DNA of 64,000 nucleotides, from assembly GCA_963969365.1 (NCBI GenBank), contig OZ017748.1:1736001-1800000 (forward strand), in the 5' to 3' direction. How positions within the stretch are numbered: the first letter of the stretch is position 1; each line of letters starts with the position of its first letter. This DNA is from Asterochloris sp. CNOR1. Its lineage: Eukaryota; Chlorophyta; Trebouxiophyceae; Trebouxiales; Trebouxiaceae. The position numbers and the translations under genes were made by a program. Below are positions 11,737 to 23,021 of the stretch, one piece after another. A model generated the notes under the pieces. It was not told the origin of the DNA. It saw only the letters and a list, made by a program, of their open reading frames with translations, and did not search any database.

Positions 11737-12628
11737 ATTGGAGCGACTGAGCTGACAGAGGAAGATGTGGCCACCTTCAGAGAGGTCTTTGATCTTGTGG
11801 ATGTAGATAAAGGCAAGCTGAACCACATGCCGCAATAGTCCAGCTTATTGCTCGGGCATCTGCAACAGGAAGTGCCAAAACACTCTGCCTGACCTCACCC
11901 TCCCCTGCAGGTGGATCCATTGATGGAACAGAGGTCAAGCAGCTGCTGCATTTGCTTGGCATCCAGGCCAGCCCTGAGCAGGTGTCAGCCATGATTGCAG
12001 GTATAGGGCGCTAAAATGTCTGAGAGCACTTGCAGATTGTCAGAGGCTTCTCCTGTGCACCTTCTGCTCCCTGCTGCAGAAATTGACAAGGATGGGAACG
12101 GCTGTGTGGATTTCCAGGAGTTTCTGCAGGTCAGCAGTGCAGCCGCACTGACTGAAGCCCAAGTGTAGCACGAGGCAGCCACTGCAGCCGCATGCTGTGC
12201 AGCCATTCACCTGACTGCTAACGTTTGCGCATACCAGGCCACTCACATGTGCAGCTCTGACAAGACGAAACAGTCATGCAGCAACATGTCTTGTGCAGGT
12301 GATGGCAGGGGCCCAGAGGCCAATGTACAGCAAGCGGGAGCTCATGCGGGCCTTTAGACTCTTCTCAGATCAAGGCAGCCCAAAGGGTTGCATTCATCCC
12401 AGGACTCTTGTCACCAACCTGGCAAGTCCTTTGGCAGCAGCTGCTAGCAGAGCACAGTCAGCAGAGGTGCACCACACCCGTCTGCAATGGCTGCAGCTCA
12501 ACTACTGCGGAGAGGGTGTGACAGAGGAGGATGTTGAGCGGCTTGTGGGGCAGATGCCTCGCAACTCTCAAGGCATGATCCTGTACCAAGACACAATTGA
12601 TGTGTTCCTGTCTGGTGGAGACAACTAG
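11737..12628 (+). CDS. EF-hand calcium-binding protein (calmodulin superfamily)
   Basis: Exons 11737-11812, 11911-12000, 12080-12129, 12299-12421 and 12497-12628 (TAG) join with consistent phases. The first exon pair gives ELTEEDVATFREVFDLVD followed by the loop DVDKGGSIDGTE, an EF-hand loop with a Lys-Gly replacement at positions 4-5. The next pair gives the canonical loop DKDGNGCVDFQE. The C-terminal half (AQRPMYSKRELMRAFRLF, then GVTEEDVERLVGQM) keeps EF-hand helices, but its loops lack calcium ligands. It therefore probably binds two ions in the N-lobe. Two of the four introns use GC donors (AAAG|GCAAGC at 11812/11813 and CCTG|GCAAGT at 12421/12422). It could be a centrin- or calmodulin-like protein, or a flagellar EF-hand protein; the sequence does not decide. 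The start lies upstream of 11737. Confidence 0.75.
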
Positions 12629-13734
12629 CTGACCTTACAGCAGGGCCGGCACTAAGTTCAGAGTTCCTGGGTGGGTTCTGATGTCAGCACAGGACCCCTG
12701 CAAATGCTGTACACATGGTGGGATGCAACCCTCTTGGTCCCAATGCAAAATAGGCAAGCAGTTCCAGTAAAAGGAACCGAGACACTCATCAGTCAAGCTG
12801 CTTACTGCCAAAGTCATACTCAGACAGGAGCAGCGTATGCAGGTGGCCATGACAAGGGGTGCTTATAATGCCTCTCTGCAGCCTCAAGCTAGTCTAATGT
12901 ATCAATTTTAGGATCAGGGAGCTCCTGACCACAGACAGGGGCTTGTGACAATACAAAAAGATGGCTCTGTGAGCAGCTGGCGATGCTACTGGGAGCTTCC
13001 AGGGGAACGTTTCCGAGGTGGCTCCTGCCCACGCAGCTGCTGTTTGGCGGCCTGCAGAGCAACCACCATTTGAGCGGTGCAGCACATGCCCAGACTGAGG
13101 CGAGATAGTGGCAACTGGGGCTGGGAGGCGAGCCAGCACTTGGAAGACAAGGACTGCATGGATACTTCACTTTGCCGTTGCACATCTACTCACCTGCCAG
13201 TTGTGGGCCTGGGGTGTCAACAACTTGTGAACTATACTGCCTCTGTTGCAGACGCTCCTGATGCTCGTGCATGACGCCGCAAAACTATAACCTTGCGCAT
13301 GCTAAAATGCGCACAGCATGCTCTAGAAAGGCACATGACTGCAATCGGCTTTTGCCCAATTGGCTGCCCATCATTGCTGTTGTCCATTGTGCAACACTGT
13401 GTGTTCTACGACAAGATTGCCATTTGTGGACGCAGCCAGTGCCACGGGCTTGATGCTGCACGGCCAAGCTGGCACAACTGACAGCAGGGGCACGCACCAC
13501 AACCAGCTCTTTGCAGCCTGCGTGCCTGTATTCCACTGGCAGCTCACAACAAGAGCAGGCGTCTCAGGCTGTGGCACAGCAGCCCCAGCGTGTGGCAGCG
13601 CAGGTGTGCATGCCCACACCCTGACTGGAAGCAGACTTGTGGCTGAGAGCAGCAGTAGGTGTGCTGTTTGTGCTCTCACAGCACGTATTCTGCACAGACT
13701 GCTTACTATGTGATCAGGTGACCCTATGTCTCAC
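12629..13734. other. 3' region of the bZIP gene, terminal exons unresolved
   Basis: Minus-strand blocks that could be terminal exons of the bZIP gene are about 13190-13265 (QERLQQRQYSSQVVDTPGPQ, between CAG and GTGAGT) and about 13000-13150 (Gln/Ala-rich, including QAAKQQLRGQEPPRKRSP). A Gln/Ala/Pro-rich tail suits the bZIP N-terminus, but I cannot place a stop codon with confidence. 12630-12890 shows nothing recognisable. Confidence 0.3.
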
Positions 13735-15913
13735 CTGCAGTGCTGCCTCATGGTTCAGGCCTGCGGAGGCTGGCATGCCTGCGCTGGCTGCCAGCATGGC
13801 CTGTGACACGCCGCCCTGGGTCTGCAGCTGGGACAGCATCTGCGTCTGGGGCACGCAGGCCTTCTCAGCCAGGAGCAGGCGTAGCATGTGGTTCTCCTCC
13901 TTCAGCCCCTGGATGATGCAGGCCTGCAAAGCAAGAGGGAGGCAGCTCTGTGCAGCAGTGGATTTTTCACTTGTCCAGAGGGGACACCGCTGTGGGGGCA
14001 GTTGATGTCCCTTCCAGCATGAGTGTGGGGGGGACAGGGGCCAACGCATGCCCAAGACACCACAGCAGCAACTGCTGGAGTGAGTGCAGAACAATTGCAC
14101 TGCACAGGGCAGGCGTTGTCTGCAGTCAGACGGCCCCAGCAGGAGCATGCACCCCCACCTGCTCATCAAGCCAGGAATGGCGTTGCACACAAAAATTGTG
14201 AGCAGGACGCATGCAGTCTCAAGGTCACAACGAAAGCTTGAACCAGCGCCCACCTGCTCATCCACGCATGCCTGGCTACTGCCGCACCGGCCTAGCTTCA
14301 CCCAAAGCTGGTGAAAGACAGACTCAGCAACAATCCTGATGCATCCTGTGCGACCTGCTCACCCCGCCCACTGGTCAAGCCAGTTGTGGCGCTGCCCAAA
14401 GGGGATATCAATGCAGCCTACAGTCAACGCAGCCGCGAGGAGCTTGCAGCAGTTCCCACCTGCTCGTCCACCCGCTTGTCCAGCGTGGCAGCCTTGTCCT
14501 TCAGGTTGGAGATCAGGGCCTTCTGACGCTCCCGGAAACGGCGCTGAGCCTGCATTGGCAGTACACAGCTTGCTTGTTGGCTGACAGCAGGGGGTCAGCC
14601 TGCAGCAGGGGCACAGCACACCACCTGCCTGCATCTGTGACAAGAGTTGTTGCTGGTCCCCAGCCTGCAGGCTGTACCAAAGACATGGCGTGACAGCCTG
14701 TACGCTGACCGCCAGGGACCCTCAGGCTGGCGCAGGCCAGCCTGCGGCCCAGACACATTTCTTACTGGCACCTGCCGGCTTGCTGCTGGTTCAGAGCACA
14801 CAGTGACTCAGAGGCTCGCCTTACAATCGACAAGATGCAGCCTGTATGCTGCAAAGTCCAGACCTGCCCACCTGACGATTCTTCTCCTTTGCATTTTTGT
14901 ACATGGCACCTGAGCGCCCATCATCGCCACCTGCATCGTCTTCGGCTGCCGCGCCGCCCCCGTCTGAGCCCCCCGGCTCGCTGAGGCCGCTGCCGGCTGC
15001 TTGGAGCTCTGCGTTGACTGGCCCCTTGCCCCGAGCCCTTGTCTTGCTGCAGCAGGCGCCGCACCAGGGGACGTGAGGCAGGTGAGACATGCAAGCTGTG
15101 GCTTGACCAGGCACCCCACTGGCCCCTGCAGCATCAGGGGTAGGGCCCATGCAGCTGTGGGCGTCTCACACAGCCAGCAGGGTTTCCTGCCCAGGCTGGG
15201 TAGGCAAAGAATCTGACTGTGCAAGGTGGGGCTGGGTGCACCCGAGGCATGCAGTCTTGGCAGAGGTAACCATGCACAGCATGCTGATAGGCCCTGCCTG
15301 CATGGCCACGCCCTCCACATGGCTGATCCAGCATGACGAACACGAGTAAGGATCCTTGATTGCAGCTCAATAGCCTGCTTGGAGGGGCTGGGGGGCAGCT
15401 GCGCTGCTTGCAGCCTCACCCAAAGCGCAGCTGCTTGCCTGGCGCATGGCCCTGACAGCGCTGAGCAGGCTGATGGCCATGACAGCGCTGAGCGTACTGA
15501 TTATGAGAGACCAGCTCTGAGTCATGGCAGGCTGAATCTCCTGGCATCAGTAAGCCTTTTTACACTAACTAGATCTGGGCCAGCCTCGGCTACCCAGTGG
15601 GCTCCTGAGCAACCGACCTGGGTGGCGACTGGTCCAGCGGCTCCCCTTCGCGCTTGAGGCCGTGCTCCTCGGGCGGGGTGGGGTTCCTCAGGCCCTCCCC
15701 AGGCAGTCCAGACAGGCCCTGCAGCACTGGCTGCCCAGCGAGCGCTTGCAGAGCTGCACCCTGGGCGAAGTCGGGAATGCCCTGCATGCCTCTCTGCCGG
15801 TTGAGCTGAGCCTGAATGGCCTGCAGGGATTGATTGGCAGAGGCCTGGCCACCTGCCTGCCCCATCTGCATCAGATAGAGCAGCTGCTGGCTGAGGTCTG
15901 GCTGCCCCTGCAT
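13735..15913 (-). CDS. bZIP transcription factor
   Basis: DNA-binding regulator. Exons in minus order are 15618-15913, 14872-15046, 14460-14549 and 13735-13923, all phase-compatible. The N-terminus is Gln-rich (MQGQPDLSQQLLYLMQMGQ) and followed by a Gly/Asp/Glu-rich acidic stretch. The basic region is KNAKEKNRQ joined across an intron to AQRRFRERQKALISNLKDKA. The zipper continues into ACIIQGLKEENHMLRLLLAE. The core NxxxQRRFRER is a variant of the usual NxxAAxxSR basic region, of the type seen in many green-algal bZIPs, where Phe-Arg replaces Ser-Arg. The start ATG at 15913 is the first Met of the Gln-rich exon. An in-frame extension to about 15951 exists, so an upstream exon is possible. More exons probably follow below 13735. 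Confidence 0.82.
14150..14480 (-). repeat. Exon-edge echoes in a bZIP intron
   Basis: The donor junction of the basic-region exon (plus strand CCCACCTGCTCGTCCACCC at 14456) recurs at about 14249 (CCCACCTGCTCATCCACGC) and 14155 (CCCACCTGCTCATCAAGCC). A weaker version lies near 14350. All are inside the single intron 13924-14459. Confidence 0.65.
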
Positions 15914-15951
15914 GCTAGCCGCAGGGATTGTCTCGTGCAGGGCCTGAGTTC

Positions 15952-16234
15952 TGAAGACAGAAAATAGGATGACTCAACTCTTGAGTGCGACCTGGAGGGT
16001 AGGTATGGTGTGGTGAGGCCCCGCAGGGCTTGCACATATAAGCAGGGCAAGAGCAGCTCATGTTAGTGCATGAATTTTGCTGATATATGACTTAGGGTGC
16101 CATGTTTGAACATGTTTGCTGGGCTCCACACATCAACCGCCTGGGTTTGTGCAGCAGCAGATTGCCAGAGAGCTGCAAAATCAATCCACATGACGTGACC
16201 ATTTGTCAGACCGGAAGTGGTGGCAGGCTGGGTT
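15952..16234. other. Intergenic, upstream of the bZIP gene
   Basis: No coding block seen. This is the likely 5' flank of the minus-strand bZIP gene and the 3' flank of the coiled-coil gene. Confidence 0.4.
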
Positions 16235-19200
16235 TCATCTGTTCTGCATGACCTTGTAGCCTGCCTCTACCTCAACTGCGACCTGGATAACCTGCAGCAC
16301 CAGCTCGATGCTGTCCCGGCGGTCTTTGATGAAGTCATGCACCACAGCCTCATGTCCCTTGGCCTCCCTGCATGAATGACGATGCCGGTCAAGTGCAAGG
16401 CCAATCCCCATTGTGCACCAGCAGGATGGTGCACCTCCCTTTGCCGCAGATAACGCTGCAGTCCACGTCGTCTGCGCAGGAGTATGCACATCCTGCAGCT
16501 GCTACTGACTGTGAGTGCCTGCGCAATGCTGCACGGCGAGTCTTGGGCTCACCCCGACCAGAGCGCTGCCTGCACCTCTGCTATGTTGTCCTCAGCAGCC
16601 ATAATCAGCTGCCTTGATTCCCTCAGAAACTGATCCTTTGCCACAAACTGAGATGCAGGCTGGTCTTCATCTTCCTTCTTTGCATCACCTGCAAGTCAAC
16701 AACATGAACGCTGCATGGCACACTGCTGGTCCGTCAGCATGGAGTGCTGTCTTGCTGGCCTGCAACTGTGGCCAAATCAGCGCTCACCCTCAGCCAGGCC
16801 GGCCACCATACTGAAGACGTCTTGGCGAGCATCTGGGAGGGTGAAGGCCTGCTGCAACAAAGCTCGTGTCTCCTGCAGGCAGGAGTAAATTTTGCAGGGT
16901 TGCAGGCTGTGCTACTCTCCACTGTTGCTGGCAAGACACCGCCAGGCAGAGGTGCAGGCAAGGCGCCGTCCAAGTGCCACCCTGTGTGTGGCCGCCCAGC
17001 TTGACTGCAGCAGCCGGAAGCATCTGAAGCAAGCCAAGGCCAGAATCTGGCTTGAGGCACACCCTGGCCCCACCTCTTTGCGCCTTTCAAACATTTTGGA
17101 GGCCTGCGGCAGCATGGTACGCATGGCCTGGTCCAGCAGCAGCTCGGCCGGCGTGGCCTCCATGCGCTGCTGCTCACTGGCGAGACGGGCAAGCAGCAGG
17201 CCCCAACCCTCCCTCGCAACTTCTCCCTCCCCCATCCTGCAGGCAGGCGGTGACAGTCTTGATACTGCTTGCTGACGATGCAGGCAAGCAGCAGGCCATA
17301 GCCCTCCCTCTCTAGCACGCGTTACTCCTTCCTGCAGGCAGGCGGTGACAGAGCTAGTGCTGCTTGCTGGCCAGGCGGCAGGCAGCAGACCCAGCCGTTC
17401 TCTCAACTTTGTCCTCTTGCACTTGCAGGCGGGAGGTTGTGATTTGACAGGCCCTACCCCTCCATCTCAACCTCGCCCTACTCCATCCTGCAGCAAAGTG
17501 GAACCACCGGTGGTCTGGACAAAATATGCAAGGGTCTCCTCATTGCCCTTGCATGGGTGGCAATGGCATCTAAGTGTGCCTGAAGGGCAAAGGGAGATTG
17601 AGTGAGTGTTATAGCATGCAATGAAGTGGTGGGCCAGCTGAGCAGCCCCTCCCTGCATTCAGGCTGGACCCTCACTGGAGTGCAAAGCCCTGCGCACTCT
17701 CTCCAAGCAGTGATTTCCCTGGGGCAGCTGTTTGTACGGCCGCCAATCCTGAATGCCTGCTAAGTGCTAGCCTCCTGAGCACCAGCATACTGAAGGTCAG
17801 CATCATACATGCTGTGATGCTTCCAAACCTGATGGAGGCATCCAGCCGCCGCTGCACCATCTCCAGCAGGTCATTATCGATCTCATGGCGGTGTCTGGCA
17901 ATGACCTCCTCTATCTTGTCCCCAGCATTCTGAAGTTCCAGAATGACCTGCGACTTCTGTTCCAGCAGCGCCTCCTGCAGAGGCACAGCCACAGCACTTT
18001 CAGGGGGAGTCTGAGGGTCTGTCCTGTGGGCTGCCACACCCTCCAGCACACGCACAGTGTGCAAGCCTTCTGCCGCCTGCTCCACGAGCCTGGTGGTAGC
18101 AGCACCTCCTGCAGAGACACAGAGGAGCCTAGGGAAGCCTGCCAGCCTGCCTGCTGCCTGTCTCACTCAATTCTGCTGCACAAAGGGAGTCATCTTCACG
18201 CCGGCTCCAGTAACAGGTTGCCCTGCCCGTTCGGTCAAGCGGTCTGTCTTGCAGACTGCCACATGTTCCCAGCAAACAGACGTACTCAAGAGCCTCCTGC
18301 AGGCTCTCACCTCTGAGCTGTCAAGCACGCTGCCTCTGGGTCTGCCACACGCCCTCAGCATACACACATCACTTGTCCACCTCTGTGCAGAGACACTGCC
18401 TCAACTAAACATGCAGACTGCGAATGTCACGGTCTCCAGACGCCTAGAGGAGCAAGCTGAAGCCTCCACCCACGCAGGACACAAAGCATGCAGCACATTG
18501 ACCTCAGCAGGCGCAATCTGTGCGCACCTGCTGAGGCTCCAGCTCTGGGAAGTAATCCTCAAAGGCCTGCAGTGCGTCGCCCAAGCCTTCCCTATCCGTG
18601 ACCTGCATCCCGCCAGTGCCCTCCATCTTCAGGCAATCAGGACCCACTCTGAGACATCACTGGAGCGGCGCCCTTTCAGCTGCCCTGTGCTTGGATTGCA
18701 TGAGCTGCACCCTCCATCGCCAGGCAGGCAGTGGCATCCTAGACACAGCATCAACAAGACTGGCCCACACCCTCACAGCCAGACTGCCTTCTGGATGCTG
18801 AATGCCAGTCATGCTTCTGAATAACATGCTGGAGCTGTAGGCCAGCCGCTGAGGTGGCACCTGCTGTGCAGTATCTGTTTGGACCTCATGCCATCCCAAG
18901 CAGCTGCTCGACACACGGCAGGTGGCTTGTCCTATGCGCAGCTGCACCAGCGCCTTAAAGCGCGTCACTGCCAGCTGATGGTCTGCTTGATTGCATATCA
19001 AAGATGCATGCGTCCATTCACCTCTCGGAGATAATCGTCCACCACATCTGAATCGGTTGTGCTGTCAAGCTCCTCAGGCTGCAGAAAGACAAGACAAGGC
19101 ATGGCTGTATGTGCTGTTTGTGGACACAGATATCTTGCATGAAACAGCAAAGCATGCAGCATGCGTTGTTCTCAGGCCAGGCTGCAAGCATCATGTGACA

Positions 19201-19829
19201 ACTGCTCTGCACTTACTTCCAGCAGGTGATTCCACCAGTCATCGCCATCCTGGGCAGCGGTGTCAGGTTGTGCGCCGTCCCAGTGTCTGCTGAAAGGCCT
19301 GCTGGCGTTATCACTCTGTGTGGCAGTGCTCACATGTTCTGTTGTGTCGGGCTCAATATCCACGTCTTCCTGCATGTCAGCAGGAGGCAGAGTGAGCCTG
19401 CAAGCGTTGATGTGCAGACAGCAGGTCCAGCCCTGCTCACCCCTTGCTGCCTCCATTGAGCATCCCACTCTGCTGCCGTTGAGTAGCCAGGACTCATGTA
19501 GACATCTTCCTGCATTCCCTGTTTGGGTGAGTCCTCCCAGTAGGTACAGCCAAGGGATCATGCTGCAACCTCACTGGTGCAACAGTGACTTCAGCAGGCC
19601 TGGCTGCTTCTGTAGCAGGCGGCGCCTGAGCAGCTTTGCCATCCTCAAACTGCTTTCTGCGCCTCTTCTTAGTTTGCTTGGGGACTCCTGAGTTTGCTGC
19701 TTTAGCTTTAGCTTTTGCACAGGCCACTTTCCTGTTTGCTGAGGAGGGCCGAGCTGACTGTCCAAACGGCACCTGCCTCTGAGGCTGTTGTCTGCCAGCA
19801 GCAGCAGGGTGTTGGTCCAAAACTTGCAT
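16235..19829 (-). CDS. Acidic, partly coiled-coil protein of unknown function
   Basis: I do not recognise the family. From the start ATG at 19829 the N-terminus is basic (KAKAKAANSGVPKQTKKRRR), then acidic segments follow: EDVYMSPGYSTAAEWDAQW (~19510-19440), EDVDIEPDTTEHVSTATQ (~19370-19217) and PEELDSTTDSDVVDDYLRE (~19079-19023). Helical exons come next: DALQAFEDYFPELEPQQ (~18600-18530), LEQKSQVILELQNAGDKIEE (~17975-17830), TPAELLLDQAMRTMLPQASK (~17180-17088), FTLPDARQDVFSMVAGLAEG (~16860-16790), QFVAKDQFLRESRQLIMAAE (~16690-16575) and EAVVHDFIKDRRDSIELVLQ (~16375-16235, TGA at 16235). Order and strand are consistent and most borders are canonical, but two junction phases remain unresolved. 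The neighbour CFAP73 starts upstream on the same strand. Confidence 0.6.
17178..17470 (-). repeat. Triple ~96-105 bp tandem repeat starting at an exon acceptor
   Basis: Three head-to-tail copies begin at about 17178, 17268 and 17364. Each carries GGCAAGCAGCAGGCC-like sequence, a pyrimidine-rich tract, then CTGCAGGCAGGCGGTGACAG. The first overlaps the 5' edge of the exon that encodes EQQRMEATPAELLLDQ. Confidence 0.75.
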
Positions 19830-19885
19830 GCCGGATCAAGGACGTGACAGCGCTGCAAATTCATCGACTTTGACTTTGAACAAAC

Positions 19886-22800
19886 CTATGGCATGGCAGG
19901 GACTACTGCCTTGTCTGTTCTGGCGGCCACACTGTGCACAGAAGGGGGAGACGTCAGTGCCTTCTGTGGGGCCCTCTGATCCTTCAGGGCCAGCAGGTCT
20001 GACACGAAGTTGCCAATCACGTCCAGCTGCCCCAGGGGGTTTGTTGTGTTGCTGTGCCCTGTATGAGACCGCTGCCGACACCGCTGGAAGAGGTTGTCGG
20101 TTGCCATACATACCTGCAGAGGCAGCACCAGTAACATAAGATGGCTGCACGAGGCGCCACCCCTTGATCAGGAGTACCATCAACACAGCTTCGTCAGAGG
20201 AGACCCACCTGGCCATATTCCAGCGTCTTCTGGGATGCCACCTGGAGGCTGTAGTCCTTCTTGGATTCCTGTGCATAGGACTCAGCCTCACAGTCCTCCA
20301 ATTCTGTCTTCAGACGACTGATGCTGTTGTTCAGGTTCAGGATCTCATCTGTCTTGGCCTTGGTATAGGCCTGCAGCTCCGCCCTGCATGGCACAGTTCA
20401 GTCTGGTGGTTGAGGCCCTGGCAATCATGAAATCACCCACTTGCATCATTCACTGCAAAGCCTTGCTTGTCCCCCTGGCTGCAAGGAACTCAGCACATGT
20501 GGCATCTCAGCTTCCATCAGTTGCCATCAGATTGATATGGTAGCAGCCACAAAGGCCTGCCAGAACTAGGCTTTGCTTGTAAGACAGCCAGCAGAGGGCT
20601 GCAGTAATGGGTGGACCAGCTAGACAAGGTACAGCACGTAGTGCAGGGCAGGGCTACTGCCTCTCTCCACCTGGTCTGCTCTGCCAAAAGCGCAGTCTGC
20701 TCCTGCTGGTCCTTCAGGTCCTGATTGGTAGCTGTCAGCGTAGTGTGCCGCATCATCAGGTCATTGACCTCATGAAACTCCTCTGCTGTCTCCAGCACAC
20801 TCTCCAGATACTGCTGGTACCTACACGCAGGGTGCTGAACAGCTTCAGACTACTACAGGATGCTTTGGGAGGCAGGCAGCCTCGACCTCTGTAGTCATGT
20901 GCTGTTTGAAGGGCGGTGTGGGCTTGACTGATACATCTGATGATGGCTGCAGCGCATGGAGGAGTCACACCTGTGCAGCCTGCACTTGACTGGCTGTGGC
21001 CTCAGACGACAGCAAGGCTTATGTCTGCATTACTTGGAGGGGTGACACATGTAGCCAATGCACTACACAGCTTGCCTGATGTTTTGGTTCAGGAGGTCCT
21101 GAACGTGTTGCTTCTGCATCTGCAGCTCCTCCAGTGTGGCGCCCTGCAGCAGCATGGCCATGTATCTGTTGTTTCCTACAGCTCTGATGCTTGCCGCCAC
21201 CGTGGCTGGCAGCATGGCTGTGCTGGTTTTCTGTGTCTGGCAGAGCTGGCTGTACCTGGCAGCTAGCAAAATTTGCAGCTGCACCTAAGCTGGGCATAGG
21301 AAGCTGCACACGACTTGGGGAAGCCTGCACTCTCCGTCACAGGGGGCAGCATGGCTTTGCTTGGCTGCATCAATTGACAGCCTGCTGCGACATCTTTACA
21401 TCACCCAGGCACCCTGTTCGTGAAGACAGCGGTGTGGCTGCATATGGCAGCAGATTGCCTCCAAATCTGTTCAAGCCCTGCATCTGGGCTCTGCATCGGG
21501 ACCCGTCATGACTCTGATGCCCCAAGGCCTCAAGCTGATGCTGTTATGGCCAGCAACAGGGCTGCGCCTGATGCTGGGCCCATGCAGCAGCGGTGATTAG
21601 AGGGACTGTGACATATGGACCCCTGCCTCCTGACCTGCCGCTGTTGTGGCTGCAGGCATGGCTGCAATGGCTGTGTTAGACAATGAGGCGCCCCAGCAGG
21701 GCTGCTGTGACATCTCTGCAATTCTGTGTTGCCAATGTATCGCACCAGTGCCTCAGCTTCCTTCTCCTTGTCCTCCCGCGTCTTGCGCTCGTCCTGTGCC
21801 CGCTTCAGCGCTCGCATGCGCTTGCTGTCGTTTTCCTGCAGAGGGGGCAGGGACAAGGGACCAAATCTCAGCATGCAGCTACGTGGCTTGCACAGCAAGC
21901 GGTGTCTTGCAAGGACAGCAGGCAGTCTGCATGCATGTGCTCACGTTTCTGTGCAGGTCAAGTGTAGAATGTGTGCAATGCATGGTTCTTATTGTTGCAG
22001 CACAGCAGGCAGAATCCCTGCGTCCATCCTGCAGAAGGTGCACAGTTTGCGCAGCAGCGCTCTTTGTGGGCAGGGCACTTGCTGCATAGCATTCACTCAA
22101 GTGCCAATCTGCCATTGAAATTGAGGTGTTTGCACTCAGCAAGACCATGCCTCCAAGCTACCCAAGCCGTTGTCCGGCATGGTTGGGAGCCCTGTCTGCA
22201 GAGAGCTGCACTTCATCATGCCCCAAGCTTTGCAGGCTGCATCTGCAGTACCCATGAAGAGCACGCAAGCAGCCCGTCTGGTGGATTGAGGCAGGCTTCT
22301 CCATACGCCTACTTGCAAGAATTTGCTGAAGCGGATAAGGGATTCCTGCAGCTCCAAGTCCTTCTTCTTGAGCCCGTCCTCCCGCCGCTTGAACACCTCC
22401 TCCTGCACAACTGTACTCTGCTGCTGACACGGCAAAGAGGCCTCCATGCCGCAGCTGTCACTCTGCTGATGACACAACACATGGGCCTGCCAACACATTT
22501 CGTACTCTGCTGCGCACACCGTACACATCCGGCTGACTGACGTCCCAAGCTTGCATGGTGCGGGAGGTGTGACTGCCAAGCACCCAGCAGCACTGCAACT
22601 GAGCAGCAGGTTGAAGCAGTGCTCGCTGTGACAATCACCTTGTTATTGAACTCCTGTTTCTGCTGCTCAAGCGCCTCCTGCACCTCAAACATCTGGCGCC
22701 GCTTTTCCAGCAGGCGCGTTGCTGGGGAGACATGCTCCAACACCAGCGTGTGGGGCACCATCCTGCAGCATGCTCAGTGCTGCATTTCATACATCTTACC

Positions 22801-22895
22801 CACCCCTGCCATTGAGAGAACAACAACTCAGCCCAACAGAGCAGGCAACCGCACCTCTTCCGCTGCACCTGCCCAAGGAGCTGATGAGTCTCCAT
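19886..22895 (-). CDS. CFAP73: CFAP73/CCDC42-family coiled-coil protein (DUF4200; FAP73/MIA2-like)
   Basis: Axonemal coiled-coil protein. In Chlamydomonas FAP73 and FAP100 form the MIA complex that regulates inner dynein arm I1. Exons in minus order are 22639-22762, 22313-22402, 21746-21835, 21076-21143, 20671-20820, 20209-20383 and 19886-20113 (TAG), all in phase. Key blocks are TRLLEKRRQMFEVQEALEQQ, KRREDGLKKKDLELQESLIR, KRAQDERKTREDKEKEAEAL, YQQYLESVLETAEEFHEVND, TATNQDLKDQQEQTALLAEQ, KTDEILNLNNSISRLKTELE and TDNLFQRCRQRS with PLGQLDVIGNFVSDLLALKD. These follow CCDC42/CFAP73 from end to end at about 307 residues. The exon ending at 21076 uses a GC donor (CAG|GCAAGC). Exon 22639-22762 contains an early ATG at its edge; an upstream start at 22895 needs one more exon. 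Confidence 0.88.
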
Positions 22896-23021
22896 GGTGA
22901 CTGATCTGTGGATGGACTGACTCGAACTGGTGACAGCTTGGAGATACTGTGCTGAAGGACGGCAGCTCGATTTAAAAAGCAACTTAACCTAAAACTGGCA
23001 GGTGTGGTCATTGCAGTCAAT

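Noticed and set aside
21726-21745. Extra GC donor (ATTG|GCAACA) in CFAP73
   Set aside because: The acceptor at 21143 needs phase 0, and a GT donor 13 nt earlier in the transcript (CACTG|GTGCGA, exon end at 21746) fits phase and family sequence better.
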